Shown: positions 30,998 to 39,208 of the stretch, in pieces | How positions within the stretch are numbered: the stretch's first letter is position 1 | How the letters are laid out: the number at the start of each line of letters is the position of its first letter | Assembly: GCA_938001965.1 (NCBI GenBank) | Contig: CALLBC010000037.1 | Span: 1 to 39,795 of the forward strand | Source: an uncultured Bdellovibrionales bacterium | GTDB lineage: Bacteria; Bdellovibrionota; Bdellovibrionia; Bdellovibrionales; UBA1609 | Length of the DNA stretch: 39,795 nt | Direction: 5' to 3' | Notes under the pieces: generated by a model | Database searches by the model: none | What the model was told of the DNA's origin: nothing | Seen by the model: the letters and a program-made list of their open reading frames with translations, nothing else | Program-made: the position numbers and the translations under genes

Positions 30998-31939
30998 ATG
31001 ATATATTTTCTTACAGGTGTTACAGTTTTAGCTCACCTTATAGTTCCTTTTATTTTTTTATGGTGGGTTGCACGCAACAAAGGAAATTCACTATTATACC
31101 GCATTGGTGTTTCGGCATTAGTTGGCTCATTTTTACTTACTATGTGGGTTGCTGGTGCTGGCTGGGCATGGTTCGGTCATTGGTGGGCCTCTCTGTTTTT
31201 AATTTTATTCATACCAGCTATAATTTTAATGATTAAGAAGTCAAAAGGGGTTCCTTGGCTACCGCCTAAAAAAATTCAATCATGGCTTGGAACTTTAACA
31301 GTAATCACTCTTGCTGTTCTTAGTAGCATCGGCCTTCCAAGCCTCCTTAATTCTCGCTCTTATAATGAAAAGCCAATCAACCTTTTCTTTCCCCTCCGCG
31401 GTGGTACTTATATGATCGCACAAGGTGGTGGCAACGAATCTGTGAATGCACATTATAATGTTCACGCTCAAAAATATGCACTTGATGTATTCAAACTTAA
31501 CAATTTTGGCGTCCGAGCAAACGGCCTACTGCCAAAAGACTTAACAAAGTATGAAATTTTTAATGATCAATTATTTGCACCTTGTTCTGGCAAAGTATTA
31601 TCTGTTAAAAATAATTTAGAAGACTTAATACCTCCTAAAATGGACTCTAAAAATTTACTCGGCAATCATGTTATTATTTTTTGTAAAGGGCATAGTATAT
31701 TGTTAGCCCATCTAAAAAAAGGTAGTTTAGCTGTTCATATTGGTGAAAACATTAACGAAGGTGATTACATTGGTAACGTTGGCAATAGTGGCAACACAAC
31801 GGAACCCCACCTTCATATGCATGCAGTTAAAGGAAATGCTACAGCTACTAAAGAGGTGACTAACTCTGCAGAGGGTGTACCAATGATTTTTGACAATAAG
31901 TTTTTAATCAGAAATGACAAGGTCACTTACAAGAAATAA
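30998..31939 (+). CDS. Multi-pass membrane protein with M23 (LytM-type) peptidase domain
   Basis: About 313 residues. The N-terminal 120 residues hold three to four membrane helices. The C-terminal domain is an M23 peptidase with H-x-x-x-D type HAQKYALDVF, AHLKKGSLAV, and the HLH metal pair in GNSGNTTEPHLHMHA, and so is likely active on peptidoglycan cross-links. A membrane-embedded N-terminus in front of an M23 domain is uncommon but known. ATG 30998 has GAGG just upstream; TTG 30977 would add seven residues. It ends eight bases from the convergent GDYXXLXY gene. Confidence 0.8.
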   Translation: MIYFLTGVTVLAHLIVPFIFLWWVARNKGNSLLYRIGVSALVGSFLLTMWVAGAGWAWFGHWWASLFLILFIPAIILMIKKSKGVPWLPPKKIQSWLGTLTVITLAVLSSIGLPSLLNSRSYNEKPINLFFPLRGGTYMIAQGGGNESVNAHYNVHAQKYALDVFKLNNFGVRANGLLPKDLTKYEIFNDQLFAPCSGKVLSVKNNLEDLIPPKMDSKNLLGNHVIIFCKGHSILLAHLKKGSLAVHIGENINEGDYIGNVGNSGNTTEPHLHMHAVKGNATATKEVTNSAEGVPMIFDNKFLIRNDKVTYKK

Positions 31940-31946
31940 TAGCTTC

Positions 31947-32420
31947 TTAAAAACTCTCCGACCAAGGCTTATTATCAATTAACAGCTCTTTAATTTGTGC
32001 AACACCACTTTTAGTTACTGACAATATTATATGAGCTTTTTTATCTCTGATTAGGTCTTCAAGTTTTTTGGCTCTCTTTTCTGGAATAAAGTATTTTTCA
32101 ATACCTGCAGAAAACCTCCCCCTATAACACTCACCTTTAATAAATACTTTACAGTTTTTAGACTTATTATACGCAAAAGTTTTATTACTCAAACAAACAA
32201 AGGCATCTTTTCTACCACTTTTATCAGAGCAAACCTTTACACCATAATCAATCGTATACACTAAGTACTGACCAGATAGAAGGTCCCTTGGATCATAGCC
32301 AATAATTGGCAGCTTAACTTCATGACCATAGCTTAAAATATATTTTTTATAACCCACCAAAAGAAGTAAGCATAAAATTGGAATGGCCAAAGCCATTTTT
32401 AATTTGTTTTCCTTACTCAT
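31947..32420 (-). CDS. GDYXXLXY-domain membrane protein
   Basis: 157 residues with one N-terminal membrane segment and a periplasmic domain of the GDYXXLXY type (DPRDLLSGQYLVYTIDYG here, with SGQYLVYTIDY in place of the exact motif, and EKYFIPEKRAKKLE later). Such proteins are usually encoded beside DUF2157/DUF4401 membrane proteins, as here. Role unknown. ATG 32420 has AAGGT upstream and overlaps the DUF2157 stop by eight bases. Confidence 0.82.
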   Translation of the reverse strand: MSKENKLKMALAIPILCLLLLVGYKKYILSYGHEVKLPIIGYDPRDLLSGQYLVYTIDYGVKVCSDKSGRKDAFVCLSNKTFAYNKSKNCKVFIKGECYRGRFSAGIEKYFIPEKRAKKLEDLIRDKKAHIILSVTKSGVAQIKELLIDNKPWSESF

Positions 32421-33546
32421 TGAGTGCACCTTCTGCCAAATGGGTTAGTCTTTCTTTATATTTTACCCATAAATAAACCATAAAAATAATTAGTAACCCA
32501 GAGCCTATAAGACCTATGCCTGTGGCTGCCAAACCACCAAAAGCTTGGAAGTATAAAACAAGAAACCTAATCCCCACCAAAGACAATATAAATTGAAATG
32601 TCTTTCTGTATCCGTAGCTGGCTAAAAATAATGATAAAGCTAACAATGTTAAAATTGTTAAAACTGCAGCAATTACCTTATCAACTTTAAAATAAAAAGC
32701 GCTCACAAAAGCAATGAAGTATAAAACAGCAATAACACTAATTAGCACCAATCTATTTCTTTTAAAGAACTGACTAAAGTATGCAGCAACAATGGCAACA
32801 CCTCCTAAAACAGCACCAGGCACAATTGGTGTTAATGCACCGTAAGAACGTAAATTGCCACTATAAGCAACTTCAAAAGAAAATAATCCAAGCACTAATG
32901 AAACTAAACCATAAACCCAAAATGCATTTTTTTGTGCTGAGTACTTTGGAAACTTCATAAAGATTAGAGCTAAAATTGCACTTATATAAGGAAAGCAAAG
33001 TACAATTGGTCTAGTTGATTTTAAAAATACTGAGTCCATAAAGGTTGCTTCAGTGGCCAAAAAGCTTAGGCCAGCAAAAAAGCCTATCACCCAAATGAAG
33101 GCCACAAGGAAATGCCGCGTGCTCATCATCACTGAGAATGTGATTACTGACCATATTAACAAAGCCTGATACAAATGCCCGCCGGTATGATAAACTTGTG
33201 ATATCAACCCTATTGAAGCTAAACACAATAATATAAAAAACAGGAGTAGGGCCTCAAACACCACCTCTTTATTTTTTATAAATGCATAATAGGTCGCTCC
33301 GGCAGTAGCTATTAACAATAAAAAGTTATTAATTATTTTTACATAACCTGGAAACAGCTCCCAGTTCGCTGCAATCACTGAAATTATACCAATAGCAATA
33401 ACTATAGCTCCAAGGCCTAAAACACCATAAATGGCCCAAGATTTACTTTCTTTACTATTTTCATAAGTAGTGATCGCCTCAGCTTGAGTATTATTTATTA
33501 TACCCTTAGACACCCACTCTGATATTTTTTTATCAATGGAAAACAT
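32413..33546 (-). CDS. DUF2157 multi-pass membrane protein
   Basis: 377 residues. An N-terminal soluble region of about 40 residues (KKISEWVSKGIINNTQAEAI) is followed by about ten hydrophobic segments from residue 40 to 360, the DUF2157 plan. The partner GDYXXLXY gene overlaps its end. The pair is widespread in Gram-negative bacteria and its biochemical role is not established. Confidence 0.85.
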   Translation of the reverse strand: MFSIDKKISEWVSKGIINNTQAEAITTYENSKESKSWAIYGVLGLGAIVIAIGIISVIAANWELFPGYVKIINNFLLLIATAGATYYAFIKNKEVVFEALLLFFILLCLASIGLISQVYHTGGHLYQALLIWSVITFSVMMSTRHFLVAFIWVIGFFAGLSFLATEATFMDSVFLKSTRPIVLCFPYISAILALIFMKFPKYSAQKNAFWVYGLVSLVLGLFSFEVAYSGNLRSYGALTPIVPGAVLGGVAIVAAYFSQFFKRNRLVLISVIAVLYFIAFVSAFYFKVDKVIAAVLTILTLLALSLFLASYGYRKTFQFILSLVGIRFLVLYFQAFGGLAATGIGLIGSGLLIIFMVYLWVKYKERLTHLAEGALNE

Positions 33547-33618
33547 ACTAAAATATTAACATAGGTAAATTCAGTTAAATAGCACTTAACATAGTGAGTC
33601 TTTTACTTATTCTCAGGA

Positions 33619-34344
33619 TTAAATAAGAGGCATAATAGGATTAGAATAGTTCAAGTGCTCCAGCCCTAGTTCAAATCTATGGCCACATCCATTAATAGTA
33701 CTAACCTGCTTGCAGTTATAAATATTTTTTAAATTTTTAAAAATTAGTTGATACTTACTGTCTTTTTCACCAACCATCCAATGTAATTTTTTATTATTTA
33801 ATAGCTCTAAGTCAATTTGGTGCTTCGTCAGAGACCAGTTTTTTAAAGCTAATTTTAATAACCCCTTATCAAAATCACTTTCAACAGGCTTGCTGCTATC
33901 ACAGTGCTTAAAAACATCTTGCCTATTCCAAAGGCTAATAAACTCATCCCATGGCTTATTATCTATTTGGTAACACCAACCATCTTCCCAAGCCATTCTT
34001 GCCATTTTTTCAGAATTTTTTATTAAACCAGGATTAGAAGAGGCAAAGTAACACGTTTCCCAAAGATTTGGCTCATCCATAAAGGCATGTATACCCAGCC
34101 TTCCCCCCATGGAATAACCAATTAAAAAATTTTTACCAGTGCTGTTTTCTTTGACATAAGTGTTAAAATTTTTAGCCCAATCAATAAAGTTATGGTTGGG
34201 AGTTAAAGTTTCAATAGAGTTTGCATGGAATAAATTGGGTGCAAATACATTATCAGTTTCTGGGTCAGCTTTAAGCTGTGAAGTTATTTTAGAGAATATT
34301 TGGTTAGTTCCTAAAAAACCATGGAGTAAAAAATAGCTATTCAT
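33619..34344 (-). CDS. menH: 2-succinyl-6-hydroxy-2,4-cyclohexadiene-1-carboxylate synthase
   Basis: Alpha/beta hydrolase that removes pyruvate from SEPHCHC in menaquinone synthesis. S78 in GYSMGGR, D195 in VGEKDSKY and H222 in GCGHRF form the triad, and LLHGFLGT is the oxyanion segment. Length 241 is typical. ATG 34344 overlaps the menD stop by eight bases; the TTG upstream (34350) is less likely. The product goes on to MenC, not present here. It ends the menF-menD-menH operon. Confidence 0.88.
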   Translation of the reverse strand: MNSYFLLHGFLGTNQIFSKITSQLKADPETDNVFAPNLFHANSIETLTPNHNFIDWAKNFNTYVKENSTGKNFLIGYSMGGRLGIHAFMDEPNLWETCYFASSNPGLIKNSEKMARMAWEDGWCYQIDNKPWDEFISLWNRQDVFKHCDSSKPVESDFDKGLLKLALKNWSLTKHQIDLELLNNKKLHWMVGEKDSKYQLIFKNLKNIYNCKQVSTINGCGHRFELGLEHLNYSNPIMPLI

Positions 34345-35917
34345 GACCAAACTCTCTAACCAGGTTTTTTATCTCTTCTATGACTTTTGCACTTTGGCTA
34401 TTATCTGGAATAAGCTCAATCACCTCATTATCATCACTCATTTTTATATCAGAAGCAGAACTAATTTTTTGATAACCTAAATTAAACATTTTTGCCCAAC
34501 CAGAGAACTCAATATCATGGCTATTTTCGAAAGTTTCATTTTTAAATAAGGGCGAAAATATTTTTCCACCACCGTTATTTATAATAATAATTTTAATTTT
34601 TTTATCTTGATAATATTTTTTATATAAAAAGCCTGCCGCCAAATCATATAAGGCCGACAAATCACCTAACAAACAATAATTTGTAATATTATCTTTTGCT
34701 AATCCTAAAAAATAAGAAATATTACCATCTATCCCATTGGCTCCACGTAAAGTTTGTATTTTGACTTTTCCACTGGGTGAGGCAAAGCTGTCCCACTCCC
34801 TGATGGGCAGGCTATTGGCTAAAAACACTTGGCTATTATTTTCTATTGTTCGTGAAAACTTATGCACAAAAGATTGTTCACTATTAGGGTATTTTTCTAA
34901 TAAACTATAAAACTTAGACATCAAAGAATCACTTTTAAACTTTGCTGGCTCCTTGCTACTAAGTTCAGCTTCTTCTAAAAGTTTTAAGCTTTGTATGCTT
35001 AGTGCCGGCTCTTTAATACGAGATAAACCACTAAATTGATTTTTACTAAAATTTAGCACAGGACATTCCATGTTATTTAAGTCTCGCCAAAACCTTAAGG
35101 TGGGTATACCACCAATTCTAATAACACTATCAAAACCTTCGTTTTTAAAAATCAAACCCACAGTGCTTGCACCAGTTGTAATTAATTGGTTACTAATTTC
35201 ATTATTGTACTTAAGACCGCTATGAGCCTCAGCATATATGGCCAAGTTTAATTTTTTTAAAATCGGCAAAACTGTGCTTGCCTCATCAGCATCTAACTGA
35301 CCTAGTATTACCAATGGTTGTTTCACTTTATTAAAATCTAATTGATCTGGAGTAGTTTCTGTACACTTAGGCGTTAATTTTATTTTATCAATATTTATAA
35401 ACTCGCCGTCATAGTTTTCTTTTTTAATACTAAGCAGTGGCTCATCAAAACAAATATTAATATGCAAAGGTTTTTGCAAGCTATCTTTAAATTCCAGCAG
35501 GTCAGTTAAATCCTCTTCCAAATCAAAAGTGGACTGGCAAAATTCTGATAATATTTTTGATTGTTTAATGGATTGCGGAGCACCACTACCTCTATAGTTT
35601 TTAGGTCTATCCGCTGTAATAATTATTAAAGGTAACCCTTGATAATAAGCCTCAATAACTGATGGAAGCAGCTCTGCCACAGCAGTGCCACTGGTGGTGA
35701 TCACAGCTACGGGTCCTTGCCCCTTTTTAATTAAACCGCATGCATAAAAGCCCGCTGACCTTTCTTCAAATAAAGTTGTAGTTTTAAATAAAGAGGTTTT
35801 AGATAACACTTCCACAAAGGGGGCGTTCCTTCCACCTGGGCACAAAACAACCTCTTCACACCCAAGCTGCTTAACTTTAGTCAAAATCTTTATGGCTTTA
35901 TCTATGGGTAAATTCAT
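34337..35917 (-). CDS. menD: SEPHCHC synthase (menaquinone biosynthesis)
   Basis: Thiamine-diphosphate enzyme of 526 residues that joins isochorismate and 2-oxoglutarate. The N-terminal CPGGRNAPF region, catalytic glutamate segment FEERSAGFYACG, ITTSGTAVAELLP, ADRP and the ThDP motif GDLSALYDLAAG ending in IINNGGG are all as in the family. The ATGA overlap with menF and the overlap with menH show one operon. Confidence 0.94.
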   Translation of the reverse strand: MNLPIDKAIKILTKVKQLGCEEVVLCPGGRNAPFVEVLSKTSLFKTTTLFEERSAGFYACGLIKKGQGPVAVITTSGTAVAELLPSVIEAYYQGLPLIIITADRPKNYRGSGAPQSIKQSKILSEFCQSTFDLEEDLTDLLEFKDSLQKPLHINICFDEPLLSIKKENYDGEFINIDKIKLTPKCTETTPDQLDFNKVKQPLVILGQLDADEASTVLPILKKLNLAIYAEAHSGLKYNNEISNQLITTGASTVGLIFKNEGFDSVIRIGGIPTLRFWRDLNNMECPVLNFSKNQFSGLSRIKEPALSIQSLKLLEEAELSSKEPAKFKSDSLMSKFYSLLEKYPNSEQSFVHKFSRTIENNSQVFLANSLPIREWDSFASPSGKVKIQTLRGANGIDGNISYFLGLAKDNITNYCLLGDLSALYDLAAGFLYKKYYQDKKIKIIIINNGGGKIFSPLFKNETFENSHDIEFSGWAKMFNLGYQKISSASDIKMSDDNEVIELIPDNSQSAKVIEEIKNLVREFGHE

Positions 35918-36963
35918 TTATTTATAAGCCCCAAGTATTTTTTTACTGAATTTCTCTTTAATATCAACTCACTCCATTCTTTTTCTAACTCACTTTCTTT
36001 TACTATACCGCAGCCAGAACCAATATAACTATTTTTTTGATCCCACTGTAAGTTTCTAATAGCCACTACTGACTTAAATTCACCTCCTGGCAAACTCACC
36101 CCAATGGGAGCTCCATAGCGAGATCTATTCACTTTAGTTTCAAAATTTTTAATATTCTTCCAGTTATAGTCTTTAGGGTGCACACCTAAGGCTGGAGTTG
36201 GGTGCATAGCCTTTATTAACTCACCTGGTTTTACATCATGTGATAAGTCCACTTCAATATCTGTGCGCAAATGCTTTATTTCATTTATTGCCCACTCATA
36301 AGTTTTAGATTTAGAAAACCTGCCAATTGGTTTTAAATTATTATTTAAATTATCAATTACAAAATTATGTTCATTCATTTCTTTGGTGTTCGACAACAAT
36401 GATCCGTCACCACTTGTAACTTTATCAGTGCCCGCAAGCGCCATTGAAGTTATTTTACTTTCTGTTTTGTTAAATAACACTTCAGGCGTTAAACCCAACA
36501 AGCCTTCACCATTACTCCAAAAGCCATAGACCTGTTGGGATGTATCAACCGTTAAGAGTTTATTAATAAAATACACTAAATCCTCAGGCTTAACTAAATC
36601 ATCACTCACTTCAAAAACCACTGGGACTAATTTATTTAGTTTTCCACCCCATATTTCATTTTGGATTTTAGTAAAATTACTGGAGAATTCTTCTTTGGAA
36701 GGCGGCTGCCATTTATAATTGGGAGTGGTACTTTGAAGCTTTAAACCCTCAATAAGAGTGAGTAGCGCCTTTTTAGTAATAATGTGATTTTCCTTGAACT
36801 GATACCAAGATTGCTCTGAACTCAAATAGAAATCAGGTAGAAAATAACCATGGCTATCTTGAGGCTGATTCGTAGATAAAACTACATCACCGTAAGATAC
36901 TAATATCTCTGAGTTATTCAGGCTAAATAACGCCCCACCTTCTAACCACTTTGCTATATCCAT
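35914..36963 (-). CDS. menF: Isochorismate synthase
   Basis: 349-residue chorismate-binding enzyme making isochorismate, the branch point to menaquinone. Conserved pieces are GGKLNKLVPVV (catalytic Lys), SMALAGTDK, HPTPALGVHPK, SRYGAPIG and SGCGIVKESELEKEW. The N-terminal third is short. ATG 36963 is preferred to the GTG six bases upstream. It is the first of three coupled men genes; the chorismate-supplying DAHP synthase gene is divergent, 128 bases away. Confidence 0.91.
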   Translation of the reverse strand: MDIAKWLEGGALFSLNNSEILVSYGDVVLSTNQPQDSHGYFLPDFYLSSEQSWYQFKENHIITKKALLTLIEGLKLQSTTPNYKWQPPSKEEFSSNFTKIQNEIWGGKLNKLVPVVFEVSDDLVKPEDLVYFINKLLTVDTSQQVYGFWSNGEGLLGLTPEVLFNKTESKITSMALAGTDKVTSGDGSLLSNTKEMNEHNFVIDNLNNNLKPIGRFSKSKTYEWAINEIKHLRTDIEVDLSHDVKPGELIKAMHPTPALGVHPKDYNWKNIKNFETKVNRSRYGAPIGVSLPGGEFKSVVAIRNLQWDQKNSYIGSGCGIVKESELEKEWSELILKRNSVKKYLGLINK

Positions 36964-36990
36964 AATCACTTTTTCTTAAACCATTAAACG

Positions 36991-37018
36991 TAGACAACGT
37001 GCAACAAAATTGTATATA
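36991..37018 (+). promoter_or_regulatory. Candidate promoter of the aroF-menG operon
   Basis: TAGACA (36991-36996) and TATATA (37013-37018) are 16 bases apart in the 128-base divergent gap. The start point would be about 65 bases before the aroF ATG, leaving a leader long enough for the small hairpin at 37043-37056. Confidence 0.4.
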
Positions 37019-37042
37019 TAAGGGGTATAAATTAAGGAAAAT

Positions 37043-37063
37043 AGCCTGTTTAGGCTTGTTTTT
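37043..37063 (+). promoter_or_regulatory. Small hairpin with U-tract in the aroF leader
   Basis: AGCCT (37043-37047) pairs with AGGCT (37052-37056) around GTTT, followed at once by TGTTTTT. It has the form of a weak terminator and could act as an attenuator for aroF and menG. No leader peptide rich in aromatic residues is seen, and the five-pair stem is short. The AGGAG at 37074-37078 is 13 bases from the ATG, unusually far for a ribosome binding site. Confidence 0.3.
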
Positions 37064-37091
37064 AGCTTATTTTAGGAGCATTAAAAGTTAG

Positions 37092-37874
37092 ATGAAAACT
37101 AATATTGTACCATTTGGACCTGTAAATATTGGCGGATCAAAATTTGCCGTTATCGCCGGGCCTTGCTCAATTGAAAGCGAGGAACAGCTCCTATCTACAG
37201 CAAAATTTGTTAAAGATAATGGAGCCAGTATTTTAAGAGGTGGAGTTTATAAACTTCGCACCTCCCCTAAAAGTTTTCAAGGACTTGGTAAAAGTGCATT
37301 TGATTTAGTTAAACTTGCAAAGCAAGAAACAAACATGCCTTTTATTTCTGAGGTTACAGATCCCCGTCAAATTTCTGATTTATATGACTTAGTTGAAATT
37401 TTTCAAGTGGGCTCTCGCAATATGCACAACTATGAACTTTTAAAAGAATTGGGAAAAACAGACAAACCCATTTTACTTAAAAGAGGCCTTGCCGGCTTAG
37501 TTAAGGAATGGTTACTAGCGGCGGATTATATTACTGAGCAAGGCAATGAAAAAGTTGTACTTTGCGAGCGCGGGATTAGAACTTTTGAAACAACAACAAG
37601 AAACACATTTGATATTAATGCCATAGCCCATGTTAAGCAGTTTACAAACTTTCCGGTAATTGCTGACCCTTCACATGGCACAGGAGTTAAAGAGTTAGTT
37701 GCTCCCATTAGTATGGCCGCAGCGGCTGCCGGAGCAGATGGGTTAATTTTAGAAGTCCATCCTAACCCAAGCACTGCCAAAAGTGACGGCCACCAAGCCT
37801 TAACATTTGATGACTTTAAAAAAGTAATGACTGACCTTAATAAACTTTTACATGTTTTTGATAAAACGATTTAA
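37092..37874 (+). CDS. aroF: 3-deoxy-7-phosphoheptulonate (DAHP) synthase, type I-beta
   Basis: First enzyme of the shikimate pathway. Core motifs are AGPCSIES (metal C25), RGGVYKLRTSPKSFQGLG, EVTDPRQI, QVGSRNMHN, LLKRGLAG and DPSHGTG. Compared with the usual FKPRTSPY segment it has YKLRTSPK, a small deviation. There is no N-terminal ACT or ferredoxin-like regulatory domain and no chorismate mutase fusion, so allosteric control is probably absent. It sits eight bases before menG and divergent from menF, linking shikimate entry with menaquinone synthesis. KDO-8-phosphate synthase is less likely because the FQGLG loop is of the DAHP type. Confidence 0.92.
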   Translation: MKTNIVPFGPVNIGGSKFAVIAGPCSIESEEQLLSTAKFVKDNGASILRGGVYKLRTSPKSFQGLGKSAFDLVKLAKQETNMPFISEVTDPRQISDLYDLVEIFQVGSRNMHNYELLKELGKTDKPILLKRGLAGLVKEWLLAADYITEQGNEKVVLCERGIRTFETTTRNTFDINAIAHVKQFTNFPVIADPSHGTGVKELVAPISMAAAAAGADGLILEVHPNPSTAKSDGHQALTFDDFKKVMTDLNKLLHVFDKTI

Positions 37875-37882
37875 GGACATTC

Positions 37883-38596
37883 ATGAGCAATCTATCAGGC
37901 CCAGAAGCACAAAATATTAAAAACCTATTTGGCGGTATTGCTGGCACTTATGACAAAGCCAACGATGTAATCACTTTTGGTATGGCTCGTCGCTGGCGCA
38001 AACTACTTGTAAAAATGAGTGGAGCAAAACCAGGGATGAGAGTTCTTGATTGCGCAACAGGCACTGGCGACCTAGCCTTTAACTTTAAATCAGTAGTTGG
38101 CAACAGCGGCAGCGTAACAGGCACTGATTTTTGCCCCGAGATGATTGCCTTAGCTCCCGGCAAATCAAAAAAATTAAATCTTGATGTTAAATTTCAAATT
38201 GAAGACGTTACTGCTTTAAGTTTTAACGATGACCTCTTTGATGTAACAAGTATTGCCTATGGCATTCGCAATGTGCAAGATCCACAAAAAGGTCTTTCAG
38301 AAATGGCCCGTGTAACAAAACCTGGCGGCAAAGTTATGGTCATTGAAACGGGAGTAATCACAACTCCAGTTTTAAAACATGTTATCCCTCTTTACTTTAA
38401 TCATATTGTGCCAAGGCTGGGCGGAATGGTGTCTGGTAACCGCGATGCTTATGATTATTTAAACAAATCCTCTGGCAAGTTCCCATGCCGAGAAGACTTT
38501 ATATCTGTAATGAACTCAACAAATATGTTTTCACACACTGAATACAAAAGCATAATGGGTGGTGCTAGTTATATTTATATGGGTGTGGTTAAATAA
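37883..38596 (+). CDS. menG: Demethylmenaquinone methyltransferase (UbiE/MenG)
   Basis: SAM-dependent C-methyltransferase for the last step of menaquinone synthesis. The family signature YDKANDVITFGMARRWRK, SAM motif VLDCATGTGDLAF, VTGTDFCPEMI, SIAYGIRNVQDP and PGGKVMVIE are all seen. Length 237 is standard. AAGGA precedes the ATG. The nearby men genes argue for a menaquinone rather than ubiquinone role. A terminator hairpin follows directly. Confidence 0.92.
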   Translation: MSNLSGPEAQNIKNLFGGIAGTYDKANDVITFGMARRWRKLLVKMSGAKPGMRVLDCATGTGDLAFNFKSVVGNSGSVTGTDFCPEMIALAPGKSKKLNLDVKFQIEDVTALSFNDDLFDVTSIAYGIRNVQDPQKGLSEMARVTKPGGKVMVIETGVITTPVLKHVIPLYFNHIVPRLGGMVSGNRDAYDYLNKSSGKFPCREDFISVMNSTNMFSHTEYKSIMGGASYIYMGVVK

Positions 38597-38597
38597 A

Positions 38598-38637
38598 GGT
38601 TCACCTAACAAATAGGTGAACCAACACTAGTTTTTTT
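38598..38637 (+). terminator. Intrinsic terminator after menG
   Basis: GGTTCACCT (38598-38606) pairs with AGGTGAACC (38614-38622) around a seven-base loop; a seven-T run follows at 38631-38637 after eight bases. It starts just behind the menG stop, and the T-run reaches the last codons of the convergent gene, so it may be less efficient than a hairpin with an immediate U-tract. Confidence 0.7.
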
Positions 38638-39208
38638 ATAGCCCTTTCGAAGATTTCATTAATATAACTTTACCATCTTCATCAGATAAATAAATTAAAT
38701 CAATTTCTCCTGTATGCACTTTCTCAGCGGACATCTGAAACTTATCTCTAGCATCTGTACTTGCTGTTAATTGGCTCATTTGGTTGAGCGTATCAGATAC
38801 AACAGCTTTAGAAATCGTTTTCGACTTTATTACTGCTTCAGAAGGAGTAATTTTAATTTTTGTAAAACCATCTAGATCTAGTTCCGCACTAGTCTCTGAG
38901 TATGACAAATTTAATTCCTTTGATAACTTACTATTTTTAGAAGTAAAGCCATCAAAACCAGTTCCCACTGACATAAATTTTAAATCATTCACCAAATCTG
39001 TTTGTTTAATAATAATAACTGAATCATCATCAATCACCATTGAGTTATCCATCGGAAAGCCTCCGCCACCACCAGCGACCCCAGAAGCAACAACACTTGA
39101 GTTATCCGTTGGAAATGGAGTGCCTGTACCCCCGGCGCCGCCCCAAGCCTGACTTAATGATAAATTAATCGATAGAACTAAAAAAATTAGATACATACTA
39201 AATTTCAC
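38636..39208 (-). CDS. Small exported protein with a Gly-rich repeat
   Basis: 190 residues from GTG 39208, which has AGGAGG six bases upstream. The signal peptide (about 1-21) ends in LSQAWGG. Two similar units follow: GGAGGTGTPFPTDNSSVV and AGGGGGFPMDNSMVI. The remainder is beta-rich and acidic, with no known domain, ending GEIDLIYLSDEDGKVILMKS. It overlaps the upstream gene's stop by 11 bases, so it is translationally coupled to it and the two probably act together. Not recognised. Confidence 0.6.
   Translation of the reverse strand: MKFSMYLIFLVLSINLSLSQAWGGAGGTGTPFPTDNSSVVASGVAGGGGGFPMDNSMVIDDDSVIIIKQTDLVNDLKFMSVGTGFDGFTSKNSKLSKELNLSYSETSAELDLDGFTKIKITPSEAVIKSKTISKAVVSDTLNQMSQLTASTDARDKFQMSAEKVHTGEIDLIYLSDEDGKVILMKSSKGL

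Noticed and set aside
33160-33180. AAGCCTGATACAAATGCC as a fourth copy of the panD-type element
   Set aside because: It shares only part of the 3' arm when reversed, lacks the paired 5' arm and lies inside the DUF2157 coding region.
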